Of a DNA stretch of 64,000 bases, positions 1 to 7,381 are shown piece after piece. Within the stretch, counting starts at the first letter, position 1. Each line of letters begins with the position of its first letter. This stretch comes from an uncultured Muribaculum sp. (GTDB taxonomy: Bacteria; Bacteroidota; Bacteroidia; Bacteroidales; Muribaculaceae), in assembly GCA_910587665.1 (NCBI GenBank), contig CAJUMZ010000001.1, positions 1 through 64,000 on the forward strand, in the 5' to 3' direction. Made by a program: the position numbers and the translations under genes. The notes under the pieces were generated by a model. That model did no database searches. It saw only the letters and a program-made list of their open reading frames with translations, and had not been told where the DNA came from.

Positions 1-51
1 TAAACCAGCAGATTTACAGTCTGCCCCATTTGGCCACTCTGGTATTCGCCC
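1..51 (-). tRNA. tRNA-Tyr (GTA), 3' part beyond the window edge
   Basis: Read on the minus strand, the sequence gives an acceptor 5' strand GGGCGAA, a D-arm, and an anticodon arm whose loop CTGTAAA carries GTA (Tyr). The variable arm, T-arm and acceptor 3' strand lie outside the window. A tRNA-Thr lies 11 bp upstream and the two are probably cotranscribed. Confidence 0.9.
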
Positions 52-62
52 GATACTTTTGA

Positions 63-135
63 GCCTCTTGTCGGATTCGAACCAACGACCCCGAGATTAC
101 AAATCACGTGCTCTGGCCAACTGAGCTAAAGAGGC
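63..135 (-). tRNA. tRNA-Thr (TGT)
   Basis: A complete 73-nt cloverleaf on the minus strand. The acceptor stem GCCTCTT pairs with AAGAGGC, the D-stem GCTC with GAGC, and the T-arm carries TTCGAAT. The anticodon loop TTTGTAA has anticodon TGT (Thr, ACA codons). The anticodon stem appears to contain one T-T mismatch. CCA is not encoded. It is followed by tRNA-Tyr. Confidence 0.95.
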
Positions 136-184
136 ATTTAACAGTATCTTGTCGCCCGCAGCCGTTGTGGCTGTCAAGCGGGTG

Positions 185-215
185 CAAAGTTACGCATCAA
201 TTTTATTCTATCCAA
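185..215 (-). promoter_or_regulatory. Promoter for the tRNA-Thr/tRNA-Tyr unit
   Basis: On the minus strand a -33 element TTGG (212-215) is followed after exactly 19 bp by the -7 box TAACTTTG (185-192). This matches the Bacteroidales sigma-ABfr consensus and lies about 50 bp upstream of tRNA-Thr. Confidence 0.75.
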
Positions 216-321
216 ATTTTTTGCCGATAAAATTTATTAATAATCGCAATTTACAATATCAATCGATTCTTATGCTTAAACTTACGGCAATCCGGATGAC
301 AAAGCCTCTGCTTTGCGAGTG

Positions 322-354
322 CAAAGTTACACATATTTTTCTTTAATAGACAAA
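322..354 (-). promoter_or_regulatory. Possible second upstream minus-strand promoter
   Basis: A second TAACTTTG (322-329, minus) has a TTTG 21 bp upstream (351-354). Its start site would fall just before a small hairpin (CAAAGC/GCTTTG, 300-315). It could be an extra tRNA promoter or drive a short RNA. No gene is visible between it and the tRNAs. Confidence 0.4.
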
Positions 355-373
355 TTACCTCGATATTTTTTTG

Positions 374-381
374 TATGTTTG
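374..381 (+). promoter_or_regulatory. -7 box upstream of the aminopeptidase gene
   Basis: TATGTTTG matches TAnnTTTG and lies 30 bp upstream of the ATG at 411. An upstream ATG at 375 would sit inside this box, so the later start is preferred. No clear -33 TTG is present at the usual spacing. Confidence 0.5.
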
Positions 382-410
382 CATTAATCATTTTAAAACC
401 AATACAGAAA

Positions 411-2207
411 ATGAAAACAGAGATCGAATCAAGGCTGGCGGCTCTGCGCAAGGAGATGGAGAAGGCGGGTGTCGCCCTGACCATAATCCCGCATGCCGAC
501 CCCCATCAAAGCGAGTATATGTCGAGCCACTGGCATCTGCGTGGCTTCTTCAGCGGATTCACCGGCTCAGCCGGCACACTTGTGGCCGGCATGGATGAAG
601 CTTGCCTGTGGACCGACTCACGCTATTTCCTTCAGGCGGGGCTACAGCTTGAAGGCACCGGCATATCATTAATGAAAGAGGGCATACCGGGCACACCCAC
701 CATTGCGGAGTATATCATAAGCCGTCTCCCCGCGGGGTCGACCGTAGGCATCGACGGCATGCAATTTTCCATCAATGCCGAACGGGAGCTTCGCTCGGAG
801 CTTGAAAGCCATGGCATAAAGCTCGTCACCGACTTCGCTCCCGCCGACACTATATGGACCGACCGCCCCGCGCTTCCCGACAACAAGGCGTTTATCCATG
901 AGGAGAAGTATTCCGGAGAATCTGCAGCGGAAAAAATCGCGAAAATACTTGAAGCAATAAAGAAAAAAGGTGCCGACGCGATACTCATATCGGCCCTTGA
1001 CGAGCTTGCGTGGACCCTTAACATGCGCGGAAGCGACGTAAAATACAATCCCGTGGTGACTGCGTTCCTTTACTTAGGGAAGGGCGACTCCACATTATTT
1101 ATAGATGGCATAAAGCTTGACGACAAGGTAAAGGCATATCTTGCCACCAACGGCATCGCCACAGCTCCCTACGGAAATGTGGCGGAATTTCTGGCGTCGC
1201 TGCCAGAGTCGACCCATGTGCTTGTAGACCCCGCGTCGACATCAAGCGCGATGGTCAAGCCGCTCGGCAAGCGCATGGTGACAGCAAAGTCGCCCATTCC
1301 GTTGATGAAGGGCACGAAAAACGATGTCCAGATAGCGGGCATACGCGCGGCGATGAAGCGCGACGGAGTAGCGCTCGTAAAAGCGATGATGGATATTGAG
1401 AGTATGCTCTCGGAAGGCAAGCCGCTGACTGAAATGGAGATCGGCAGGATACTCACAAAGCGCCGGAGCGAACAGCCGCTTTATTTCGATGACAGTTTCG
1501 GCACGATAGCAGGCTACCGCGGTCACGGTGCAATCGTACACTATGAGGCGACGCCTGAGAGCAATGCCACAATCAAGCCCGACGGGCTCCTCCTGATCGA
1601 CTCGGGGGCGCAGTATCTCGACGGCACGACCGACATTACCCGTACCATATCGCTGGGCAATCCCACCGATGAAGAGCGCCATGACTTCACATTGGTGATG
1701 AAGGGGCATATCGCGCTCGGCACGGCAATATTCCCTGAAGGCACACGCGGATCACAGCTCGACGTGCTCGCCCGCCGCTTCCTTTGGAACGAGGGCAAGA
1801 GCTACCTTCACGGCACCGGACACGGCGTAGGACATTTCCTCAACGTGCACGAGGGACCGCAAAACATAAGGCTCAACGAGAATCCCGCCACCTTGGAGCC
1901 GGGCATGCTGACTTCCAACGAGCCGGGACTTTACATAACCGACAAGTATGGCATACGTTGCGAGAATCTTGTATTGACAGTGCCGGCTTTCACCACGGAT
2001 TTCGGAAAGTTCTACAAATTTGAGACCGTGACGCTGTTCCCCTTTGACCTGAAGCTGTTTGATGTTACCCTAATGACTGACGACGAAGTCAGGTGGCTCA
2101 ACGAATATCACAAGCGTGTCTACGACACCCTTGCGCCGGAGCTTGACGCCCATGAGCGCGCATGGCTCGAGCATAAGACCATTCCATTAACCAAAAACAA
2201 TCAATAA
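411..2207 (+). CDS. Xaa-Pro aminopeptidase (aminopeptidase P, peptidase M24B)
   Basis: Removes N-terminal residues preceding proline from peptides; a cytosolic dimetal enzyme by family. The 598-residue chain has the long three-domain layout: two creatinase-like N-terminal domains (about 1-310) and a C-terminal pita-bread domain. The metal-ligand motifs are all visible: LLIDSGAQY with TTDITRT (two Asp), the HGTGHGVGHFLNVHE block (His), TSNEPGLY and IRCENLV (two Glu). There is no signal peptide. The start at 411 is chosen because the earlier in-frame ATG overlaps the promoter -7 box. The stop codon overlaps the next gene's ATG by one base (TAATG), so the two are probably translationally coupled. 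Confidence 0.93.
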   Translation: MKTEIESRLAALRKEMEKAGVALTIIPHADPHQSEYMSSHWHLRGFFSGFTGSAGTLVAGMDEACLWTDSRYFLQAGLQLEGTGISLMKEGIPGTPTIAEYIISRLPAGSTVGIDGMQFSINAERELRSELESHGIKLVTDFAPADTIWTDRPALPDNKAFIHEEKYSGESAAEKIAKILEAIKKKGADAILISALDELAWTLNMRGSDVKYNPVVTAFLYLGKGDSTLFIDGIKLDDKVKAYLATNGIATAPYGNVAEFLASLPESTHVLVDPASTSSAMVKPLGKRMVTAKSPIPLMKGTKNDVQIAGIRAAMKRDGVALVKAMMDIESMLSEGKPLTEMEIGRILTKRRSEQPLYFDDSFGTIAGYRGHGAIVHYEATPESNATIKPDGLLLIDSGAQYLDGTTDITRTISLGNPTDEERHDFTLVMKGHIALGTAIFPEGTRGSQLDVLARRFLWNEGKSYLHGTGHGVGHFLNVHEGPQNIRLNENPATLEPGMLTSNEPGLYITDKYGIRCENLVLTVPAFTTDFGKFYKFETVTLFPFDLKLFDVTLMTDDEVRWLNEYHKRVYDTLAPELDAHERAWLEHKTIPLTKNNQ

Positions 2208-2767
2208 TGGCACTTATCAAAACAGTAAGAGGATATACCCCCATAATCGGCAACAACTGCTATCTTGCCGACAACTGCACGATCATAGGCGACGTGGTGA
2301 TGGGTGACGATTGCAGCGTGTGGTTCAACACCGTGCTCCGCGGCGATGTCAACTCCATCAAGATAGGCAACCGTGTCAACATCCAGGATGGCTCGGTACT
2401 GCACACCCTCTATCAGAAATCCACGATTGAAATAGGCGACGATGTGTCGATCGGGCATAATGTCACGATCCACGGCGCAAAAATCCATGATTTCGCGCTC
2501 ATAGGCATGGGTGCCGTAGTGATGGATGACGCCGAGGTGGGCGAAGGCGCGCTTGTTGCGGCAGGCAGCGTGGTGCTTTCCCGCACAAAGATCGGGGCAA
2601 ACGAGCTATGGGGGGGCGCCCCCGCCAAATTCATCAAGATGGTGGATCCGGCACAAAGCAAGGAAATCAATCAGAAAATAGCGAAAAATTATCTGATGTA
2701 CTCGACATGGTATGACGCGGAAGAGGACAATGCTCACGCCGTGGAGGATGAGCGTGACGCTGACTGA
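2207..2767 (+). CDS. Gamma-class carbonic anhydrase family protein
   Basis: A 186-residue left-handed beta-helix protein of the YrdA/PaaY type. Hexapeptide-repeat spacing runs from about residue 12 to 150. The three zinc-ligand histidines typical of gamma carbonic anhydrases are present, one in VLHTL and two in the IGHNVTIHG segment. A helical C-terminal tail packs on the trimer in this family. Likely activity is CO2 hydration, but many homologues have low or no measured activity, so the substrate is uncertain. It overlaps the aminopeptidase stop by one base, and no functional link between the two is known to me. Confidence 0.88.
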   Translation: MALIKTVRGYTPIIGNNCYLADNCTIIGDVVMGDDCSVWFNTVLRGDVNSIKIGNRVNIQDGSVLHTLYQKSTIEIGDDVSIGHNVTIHGAKIHDFALIGMGAVVMDDAEVGEGALVAAGSVVLSRTKIGANELWGGAPAKFIKMVDPAQSKEINQKIAKNYLMYSTWYDAEEDNAHAVEDERDAD

Positions 2768-2793
2768 CGCCATCGCAATGCGATAAAATGACA

Positions 2794-2834
2794 GCAGCCT
2801 TTCAGGTCGATTCCTGAAAGGCTGCCGCTTTTTC
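2794..2834. terminator. Bidirectional intrinsic terminator
   Basis: A perfect 13-bp stem (2794-2806 with 2813-2825, loop TCGATT) has T-rich tracts on both sides: CTTTTTCT on the plus strand and ATTTTA on the minus strand. It separates the convergent carbonic anhydrase and trpS genes. Confidence 0.9.
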
Positions 2835-2852
2835 TACAGGCATGAAGCCGGT

Positions 2853-3944
2853 TTATTTTGCCGCATATTTTTCCGAATGCTGCCTTATCAGGTCGGCATC
2901 GTCGAAATAATTTATTTTCATAGCCTCGCGCACTTCGTGAAGAGTCTTTGCCGCAACCTCGCGAGCAGCCTCCGAGCCATTCTTCAAAATCTCGTAGACG
3001 GCAGGGATATCCTGCTCCCACTGCCGGCGACGCTCACGTATGGGTGCGAGAGTCTCGTCAAGCACGCTGATAAGGAATTTCTTGACTGTGCCGTCGCCGA
3101 GACCGCCGCGGGTATAATGGTCCTTGAGTTCCTGAATATTCTTATAGTCGGGAAGATATTTTGCAAAATGCTCATCGGTGCAGAAAGCGTCAAGGTAGAT
3201 AAACGGACAGTTGCCCTCAAGATGTCCCGGGTCCGATATGTTCAGGTGGAGCGGGTCGGTGTACATGCTCTTAACCTTTTTCGCCATCTCCTTGGCGGAA
3301 TCGCTAAGATAGATGCAATTTCCGAGCGACTTGCTCATCTTCGCCTTGCCGTCGGTGCCCGGAAGACGCTGGCATACCTCATTTTCCGGCAGTAGTATCT
3401 CCGGCTCGACAAGGGTGTCGCCGTAGACATTGTTGAATCGGTTGACAATCTCGCGTGTAAGCTCGATCATGGGAGCCTGATCCTCGCCTACCGGCACGGT
3501 GGTTGCCTTGAACGCCGTAATGTCTGACGCCTGGCTTACGGGATAGCAGAAAAATCCTACCGGGATGCTCTGCTCGAAATTACGCATCTTGATTTCGGTC
3601 TTGACAGTAGGATTGCGCTGCACCCTTGACACCGTAACGAGATTCATATAGTAGAACGCAAGCTCTGTCAGCTCCGGCACCATTGACTGAATGAAAATCG
3701 TGGTCTTTGTGGGGTCAATGCCCACCGAAAGGTAGTCAAGCGCCACCTCTATTATATTTTGCCTTACTTTTTCAGGGTTGTCGGCGTTGTCAGTCAATGC
3801 CTGCGCATCGGCGATCATCACAAAAATCTTGTCAAACTCGCCCGAGTTCTGCAACTCCACACGACGCTTCAGCGAGCCGACATAGTGACCCAGATGCAGC
3901 CTTCCTGTGGGGCGGTCGCCTGTCAATATAATCTTTTCCATCAT
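2853..3944 (-). CDS. trpS: Tryptophanyl-tRNA synthetase
   Basis: Charges tRNA-Trp with tryptophan in the cytosol. The class I signature is clear: the HIGH-type motif HLGHYVG near residue 20 within a TGDRPTGRLHLGHYVG context, and KMSKS near residue 198 within GKAKMSKSLGN. At 363 residues it is slightly longer than typical bacterial TrpRS (about 330), with the extra length at the C-terminal end. Two ATGs open the frame (MM) and either could be used. A -7 box lies 22 bp upstream. It ends against a bidirectional terminator. Confidence 0.96.
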   Translation of the reverse strand: MMEKIILTGDRPTGRLHLGHYVGSLKRRVELQNSGEFDKIFVMIADAQALTDNADNPEKVRQNIIEVALDYLSVGIDPTKTTIFIQSMVPELTELAFYYMNLVTVSRVQRNPTVKTEIKMRNFEQSIPVGFFCYPVSQASDITAFKATTVPVGEDQAPMIELTREIVNRFNNVYGDTLVEPEILLPENEVCQRLPGTDGKAKMSKSLGNCIYLSDSAKEMAKKVKSMYTDPLHLNISDPGHLEGNCPFIYLDAFCTDEHFAKYLPDYKNIQELKDHYTRGGLGDGTVKKFLISVLDETLAPIRERRRQWEQDIPAVYEILKNGSEAAREVAAKTLHEVREAMKINYFDDADLIRQHSEKYAAK

Positions 3945-3965
3945 CTAACGTATTTGTTCAAGCCT

Positions 3966-3973
3966 CAAAGTTA
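3966..3973 (-). promoter_or_regulatory. -7 box of trpS
   Basis: TAACTTTG on the minus strand, 22 bp upstream of trpS. Its -33 region falls inside the 44-bp repeat at 3984-4027 and does not contain a good TTG at 19-20 bp. Confidence 0.55.
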
Positions 3974-3983
3974 AGCATTTTTT

Positions 3984-4027
3984 ACGAAAAACATCGCACC
4001 CGCTGCATTTTCATGACCCAACAAAAA
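3984..4027 (+). repeat. Left copy of a 44-bp direct repeat flanking the abi module
   Basis: This 44-bp stretch (ACGAAAAACATCGCACC...GACCCAACAAAAA) matches 5067-5110 at 36 of 44 positions in the same orientation without gaps. The two copies bracket the Abi protein gene and its upstream RNA and nothing else. Confidence 0.8.
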
Positions 4028-4039
4028 TCAATCATCACA

Positions 4040-4939
4040 TTATCTCCATAAAGGCTCTTTTTCCCAATTATAGGGGAATCCGAAGAAATGTGGCTTTACT
4101 GATGGATGATCTATCAAAAGTTGTTTAAAACGGGCGACGAAAGTATTATCAGGAGAAATAGAGTTAAGCCAATATACCACATAGCACAATTGCGGATAAA
4201 GAGTTTGCTCACGAAAAGAGAAATTTTCTATCCATGTATTCGGCATTTGGCTTGGCATTTTGGGCTTTACCGGAAAGACACGATTTGATATCCTTGAATG
4301 ATGAGCACAACAGTTACGCAGTACGGCAAGGCACTCCAGCCAACTTCTCAAAAATTTATGATGGTTCAAGCCGAACTCTCTCGCCACAGAATGCTTTGCT
4401 GTCGCATCCAAAAAATTAGCATAGAGTTTTGAAAGAGTACCCATTGAGATAACCTCTAATGTTTTCCATACAGGAGGCAAATCAGGTTCGCTATACTTGC
4501 GAAAATGCTCCATGATGAAATCATCGTGAGAACGAGATACTTCCTTGCGTATAACCGCTAAATTTAACTCGAAACGTGTTTCATTGGCAGCAAAGTCCTT
4601 TTCCATAAACCAAAACGCGCCAAATTCGAGAGCAAAATGCTTGATTATTTTTGTACGGACAGATATTTCAATTGTTTGAATGGCTGTAAACAGCAATGTC
4701 CTAAGCTGCTTATCAAACGCATATAGGTCTATAATCTCATCAAAACAACTACCTTTTTTGAATTGACGCATGGCATGGTCTGCTTCAAGGTGTCGCCAAT
4801 AGCCTGCAAGGCGAAAATAGCTAATGGAGTCAAGAACGTTAATCGCATGTTCAACGTCAGCAATAAGCAAACCTCGCTCTTTAAGAATATCAATTTGCTG
4901 TTCAGTGGTAATCGCTTGATGCGTATATTTAACTCCCAT
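4040..4939 (-). CDS. Abi_2/AbiF-family HEPN protein (abortive-infection type)
   Basis: The 299-residue protein has the family hallmarks: an N-terminal ILKERGLLI...YFRLAGYWR region, the central PPVWKTLEVISMGTLSKLY block (about 155-173), and a HEPN RNase motif R208-N-C-C-A-H213 followed by HSR. A second possible R-x5-H lies at R95-H101. HEPN proteins of this group are predicted metal-independent RNases, and AbiD/AbiF members act as phage-triggered growth arrest or toxin components. The ATG lies directly after a T7 tract that ends a short structured RNA, so RNA and protein share one promoter. The module sits between 44-bp direct repeats, which suggests acquisition. The target RNA is unknown. Confidence 0.88.
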   Translation of the reverse strand: MGVKYTHQAITTEQQIDILKERGLLIADVEHAINVLDSISYFRLAGYWRHLEADHAMRQFKKGSCFDEIIDLYAFDKQLRTLLFTAIQTIEISVRTKIIKHFALEFGAFWFMEKDFAANETRFELNLAVIRKEVSRSHDDFIMEHFRKYSEPDLPPVWKTLEVISMGTLSKLYANFLDATAKHSVAREFGLNHHKFLRSWLECLAVLRNCCAHHSRISNRVFPVKPKMPSQMPNTWIENFSFREQTLYPQLCYVVYWLNSISPDNTFVARFKQLLIDHPSVKPHFFGFPYNWEKEPLWR

Positions 4940-4993
4940 AAAAAAATGTCCCGCCGGGTACGCTAATCTTACGGGAAGCGAGCGGGATTTGTT
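4940..4993 (-). ncRNA. Candidate structured RNA upstream of abiF, ending in a terminator-like U tract
   Basis: From a start site inferred near 4991-4993, the minus-strand transcript folds with an outer 6-bp stem (TCCCGC 4987-4982 with GCGGGA 4954-4949) and an inner 4-bp stem (CGCT 4980-4977 with AGCG 4964-4961). CA and seven T then run up to the abiF ATG. The roughly 50-nt length, consensus promoter and hairpin/U-tract end suggest a discrete small RNA with limited read-through into abiF. Rfam has, from memory, an abiF RNA motif linked to this protein family. I could not test whether this sequence fits that covariance model. Confidence 0.6.
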
Positions 4994-4997
4994 AGTG

Positions 4998-5029
4998 CAA
5001 AGATAATATATATTATCCTTCCTTACAAA
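4998..5029 (-). promoter_or_regulatory. Consensus promoter of the abiF RNA/protein unit
   Basis: On the minus strand, TTTG (5026-5029), exactly 20 bp, then TATCTTTG (4998-5005). This is a full match to the Bacteroidales housekeeping promoter, placing transcription start about 50 nt before the abiF ATG. Confidence 0.82.
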
Positions 5030-5066
5030 TTAAAGAGCAGATATTTATACAATTTATGAACGCTAC

Positions 5067-5110
5067 ACGCAAAACATCGCACCAGCACCATTTTCCTAAC
5101 CTGACAAAAA
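5067..5110 (+). repeat. Right copy of the 44-bp direct repeat
   Basis: Partner of 3984-4027 (36/44 identical, same orientation). Its last bases (ACAAAAA) double as the T tract of the minus-strand terminator at 5105-5138, so this copy may be the original and the copy near trpS the duplicated end. Confidence 0.8.
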
Positions 5111-5138
5111 GGAGCTGCACCAAAATTGATGCAGCTCC
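5105..5138 (-). terminator. Intrinsic terminator
   Basis: A 9-bp perfect stem GGAGCTGCA/TGCAGCTCC (5111-5119 with 5130-5138) with a T5 tract on the minus strand. It ends the two-gene secreted-protein unit upstream and insulates the abi module. Confidence 0.88.
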
Positions 5139-5158
5139 CAACTATGACGTGGAGATTC

Positions 5159-5938
5159 TTACAAAATCACTTTATGCATTTTGCTCATTACGTCCACAAT
5201 ATAAATTCCATTTCCGAGTGACGGTATGTTTTGCGGGATTCCGCTATACACGATCACGCCGTTTAAATCAAATATTGTAACTGCGACGCCGAGAGGCAAA
5301 CCAATAACAGAAATTACCCCATTTACAACATCAACAGTTATCCTGTCAACATCAGGCAAGCCATCTATATCAGCGCCGACACGCATAGCCACAGGCCGAA
5401 TTGTAAGTTTGTTACGATCATTACGCCTATCCCCGAAAAATGGTTTATCAGCATCTTCATCAAATTCAAGGAAATAAGAATAATCATCATAGTCTGATCG
5501 TGTCTTAGTCCAATACGACCCCGAACCGACATTATTTATATCCCAACTTCCACCATCACCTTGCGACGCCCAACACAATCCGGCTGCGGCAGGAAGAAAA
5601 ATGCTGTTACCGTTGGATGCCAAAAATCGCATGCCATTCACCCCATCAATTTGAGTCCAAGATTGTGATGTTTCAGAAATAAGTTCCTCAAACTGTATCC
5701 TTGTCGGCGTCGAGCAATTTTCGCCCAAGGTTTCTGTAGCCATGTCAACCTCAGGGTTCATTATGTAATATCCACCAAAATCAGAGGAGGATTCAGCACC
5801 AAGATTAGCACTTCCCCATAACAATCCTGACGGCAATCCTAAATCGACAAATTTATCAATACGAGAAGTCTGCGCCTGAATTGAAAATATTGCGAAATAC
5901 ACAACTAAAGTCAATATCAGGCATCTAATGATTTTCAT
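5159..5938 (-). CDS. Secreted protein with FISUMP-like domain and C-terminal sorting-like domain
   Basis: The 259-residue protein begins with a hydrophobic signal peptide (about 1-22, cleavage near QAQT). Residues 30-175 carry VDLGLPSGLLWGSANLGA and later WTKTRS...IRPVAMRV, a pattern shared by many Bacteroidetes surface proteins (FISUMP/DUF1566-like). The C-terminal 60 residues (VFDLNGV-like turn, GNGIYIVDV, ending KVIL) resemble a type IX secretion sorting domain. Function is unknown. Its ATG overlaps the TGA of the upstream lipoprotein gene by four bases (ATGA), indicating translational coupling. Confidence 0.72.
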   Translation of the reverse strand: MKIIRCLILTLVVYFAIFSIQAQTSRIDKFVDLGLPSGLLWGSANLGAESSSDFGGYYIMNPEVDMATETLGENCSTPTRIQFEELISETSQSWTQIDGVNGMRFLASNGNSIFLPAAAGLCWASQGDGGSWDINNVGSGSYWTKTRSDYDDYSYFLEFDEDADKPFFGDRRNDRNKLTIRPVAMRVGADIDGLPDVDRITVDVVNGVISVIGLPLGVAVTIFDLNGVIVYSGIPQNIPSLGNGIYIVDVMSKMHKVIL

Positions 5939-6405
5939 ATGTTCACATTAGCGGTTTTTGTCCAAGTCCAGGTATAGCTGTCCCCCTCATCTGTCTGATT
6001 GGTCACGAGCTTTTCATTAGTCCAGGTAAGCACCTTAAATACGGTAACTCCTTCATACGGCTCCTCGCTATTTAATGTCAATGTCTTACCGGCGTAACTC
6101 CATGTCCCTGTAAATCTATTCATAGACGGTCCGTCATTGTCATCATATACAGCCGACTCAAAAATAAAATTACCATTTTGATATAAAGTCAATCTTACAT
6201 TTGTCAGTTCGTCCGCAGGTCCCTGATAGGAGTCACCATCCTCAACCATATTGACATAAGACACTTTCCATACTCCGGTATAGGGGGCACCTGTGGTGTC
6301 ACCCATGGGGGTATCATCCTTATCGTCATCACCACATGCCGAGAAAACGCATGCCGACGAAATCATTAATGCACAGAACAGGAATAACTTTTGTAATGTT
6401 TTCAT
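5935..6405 (-). CDS. Lipocalin-like lipoprotein
   Basis: The 156-residue protein has a lipoprotein signal peptide (MKTLQKLFLFC..., lipobox FSAC) followed by an acidic GDDDKDD stretch typical of Bacteroidales surface export signals. The mature part, with TGVWKVSYV and FTGTWSYAGKTLTL, looks like the lipocalin-like beta-barrel domain common in Bacteroides. The start at 6405 is chosen because it gives a clean signal peptide; upstream in-frame sequence would add an unlikely aromatic tail. It is cotranscribed with the FISUMP-like gene downstream. The ligand is unknown. Confidence 0.75.
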   Translation of the reverse strand: MKTLQKLFLFCALMISSACVFSACGDDDKDDTPMGDTTGAPYTGVWKVSYVNMVEDGDSYQGPADELTNVRLTLYQNGNFIFESAVYDDNDGPSMNRFTGTWSYAGKTLTLNSEEPYEGVTVFKVLTWTNEKLVTNQTDEGDSYTWTWTKTANVNI

Positions 6406-6498
6406 TTGATAAAGTTTAATAATTAGTAATAAATATCTGCAAAAATAGTAAATCCAACTTTTACTCCCCCCCATTTTTAACACGCATTAACACAAGAA

Positions 6499-6528
6499 GC
6501 CCGGTGTCGGGAAATCCGGCAACCGGGC
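6499..6528 (-). terminator. Probable terminator
   Basis: Stem GCCCGGT/ACCGGGC (6499-6505 with 6522-6528) lies 25 bp past the stop of the inositol-phosphatase-family gene. The following T tract (TTCTTGTGTT on the minus strand) is interrupted, so efficiency is uncertain. Confidence 0.55.
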
Positions 6529-6553
6529 AGTATTTTCATTTATAGACAGCAGA

Positions 6554-7330
6554 CTATCGGCCGGTGGAGAGCATGGGGAGAAGCAGGTCGTGGATTGCCG
6601 GTGTGCCGGCGACAACGGAGATATTGCGGTCGAAGCGGAAATGGGTGTAGCTTCCACCCGCCTCCTCGACTATCAACAATCCGGCGCTCGCATCCCATGC
6701 ATGCAGGTTGAGTTCCCAATACCCGTCAAGGAAGCCGGCAGCCACATAGCAGAGGTCGATGGCGGCAGAGCCGAGACGCCTCATACCGCGTACAAGGGGC
6801 ATGACACGCGCCACATTGTCAAGATTATTGTCGGGATTTTCGAGCTTGTCGACCGGAAATCCCGTGGCCACTACACTCTGCTCAAGTGTAGTCTTGCCTG
6901 ACACGCTTACCGGCTCGCCGTTGAGCCATGCGCCCTCACCCCTGACAGCATGAAACAGCTCATTGAGGTAAGGGGCAAACACGACACCGACTACAGTCTC
7001 GCCGTTATGCTCGATGCCTATCGACACACTGAACAGCGGCAATCCCTGACTGAAATTGGTAGTGCCGTCAAGAGGGTCGATGACCCACCGGTAATCGCCT
7101 GCATGCTGATCGGCGCCCGACTCCTCCGACAGAATCGAATGGTCGGGATACGCCTCACGTATATGATCGATCAACACTTTTTCAGCAGCCTTGTCGGCGG
7201 CGGTCACCACGTCGCTGTCATTCAGCTTCGACCTGATGTCAAGCTCGTTGCCGCGGAAGTAGCGCATATGCACCGCGCCCGCCTCACGCGCCCATGACAT
7301 CGCATCGAGCAATAAAGAAGAATAATTCAT
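6554..7330 (-). CDS. Inositol monophosphatase family protein
   Basis: A 258-residue Mg-dependent sugar-phosphate phosphatase of the FIG superfamily. The metal-binding motifs are in order: SEESG (about 72-76), DPLDGTTNF (about 90-98) and WDASAGLLIVEEAGG (about 214-228). There is no signal peptide, so it is cytosolic. Substrate within the family (inositol phosphate, 3'-phosphoadenosine phosphate or others) cannot be read from the sequence. It is a single gene with its own 3' hairpin. Confidence 0.9.
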   Translation of the reverse strand: MNYSSLLLDAMSWAREAGAVHMRYFRGNELDIRSKLNDSDVVTAADKAAEKVLIDHIREAYPDHSILSEESGADQHAGDYRWVIDPLDGTTNFSQGLPLFSVSIGIEHNGETVVGVVFAPYLNELFHAVRGEGAWLNGEPVSVSGKTTLEQSVVATGFPVDKLENPDNNLDNVARVMPLVRGMRRLGSAAIDLCYVAAGFLDGYWELNLHAWDASAGLLIVEEAGGSYTHFRFDRNISVVAGTPAIHDLLLPMLSTGR

Positions 7331-7381
7331 ATAGTTTCAAATGTTATACACTATATAAAATATCTCCGGGGATGAAATTGT

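Noticed and set aside
3984..5110. Insertion sequence or integron around the abi gene
   Set aside because: No transposase or integrase, no terminal inverted repeats, and the flanking repeats are 44 bp and diverged, unlike transposon target duplications.
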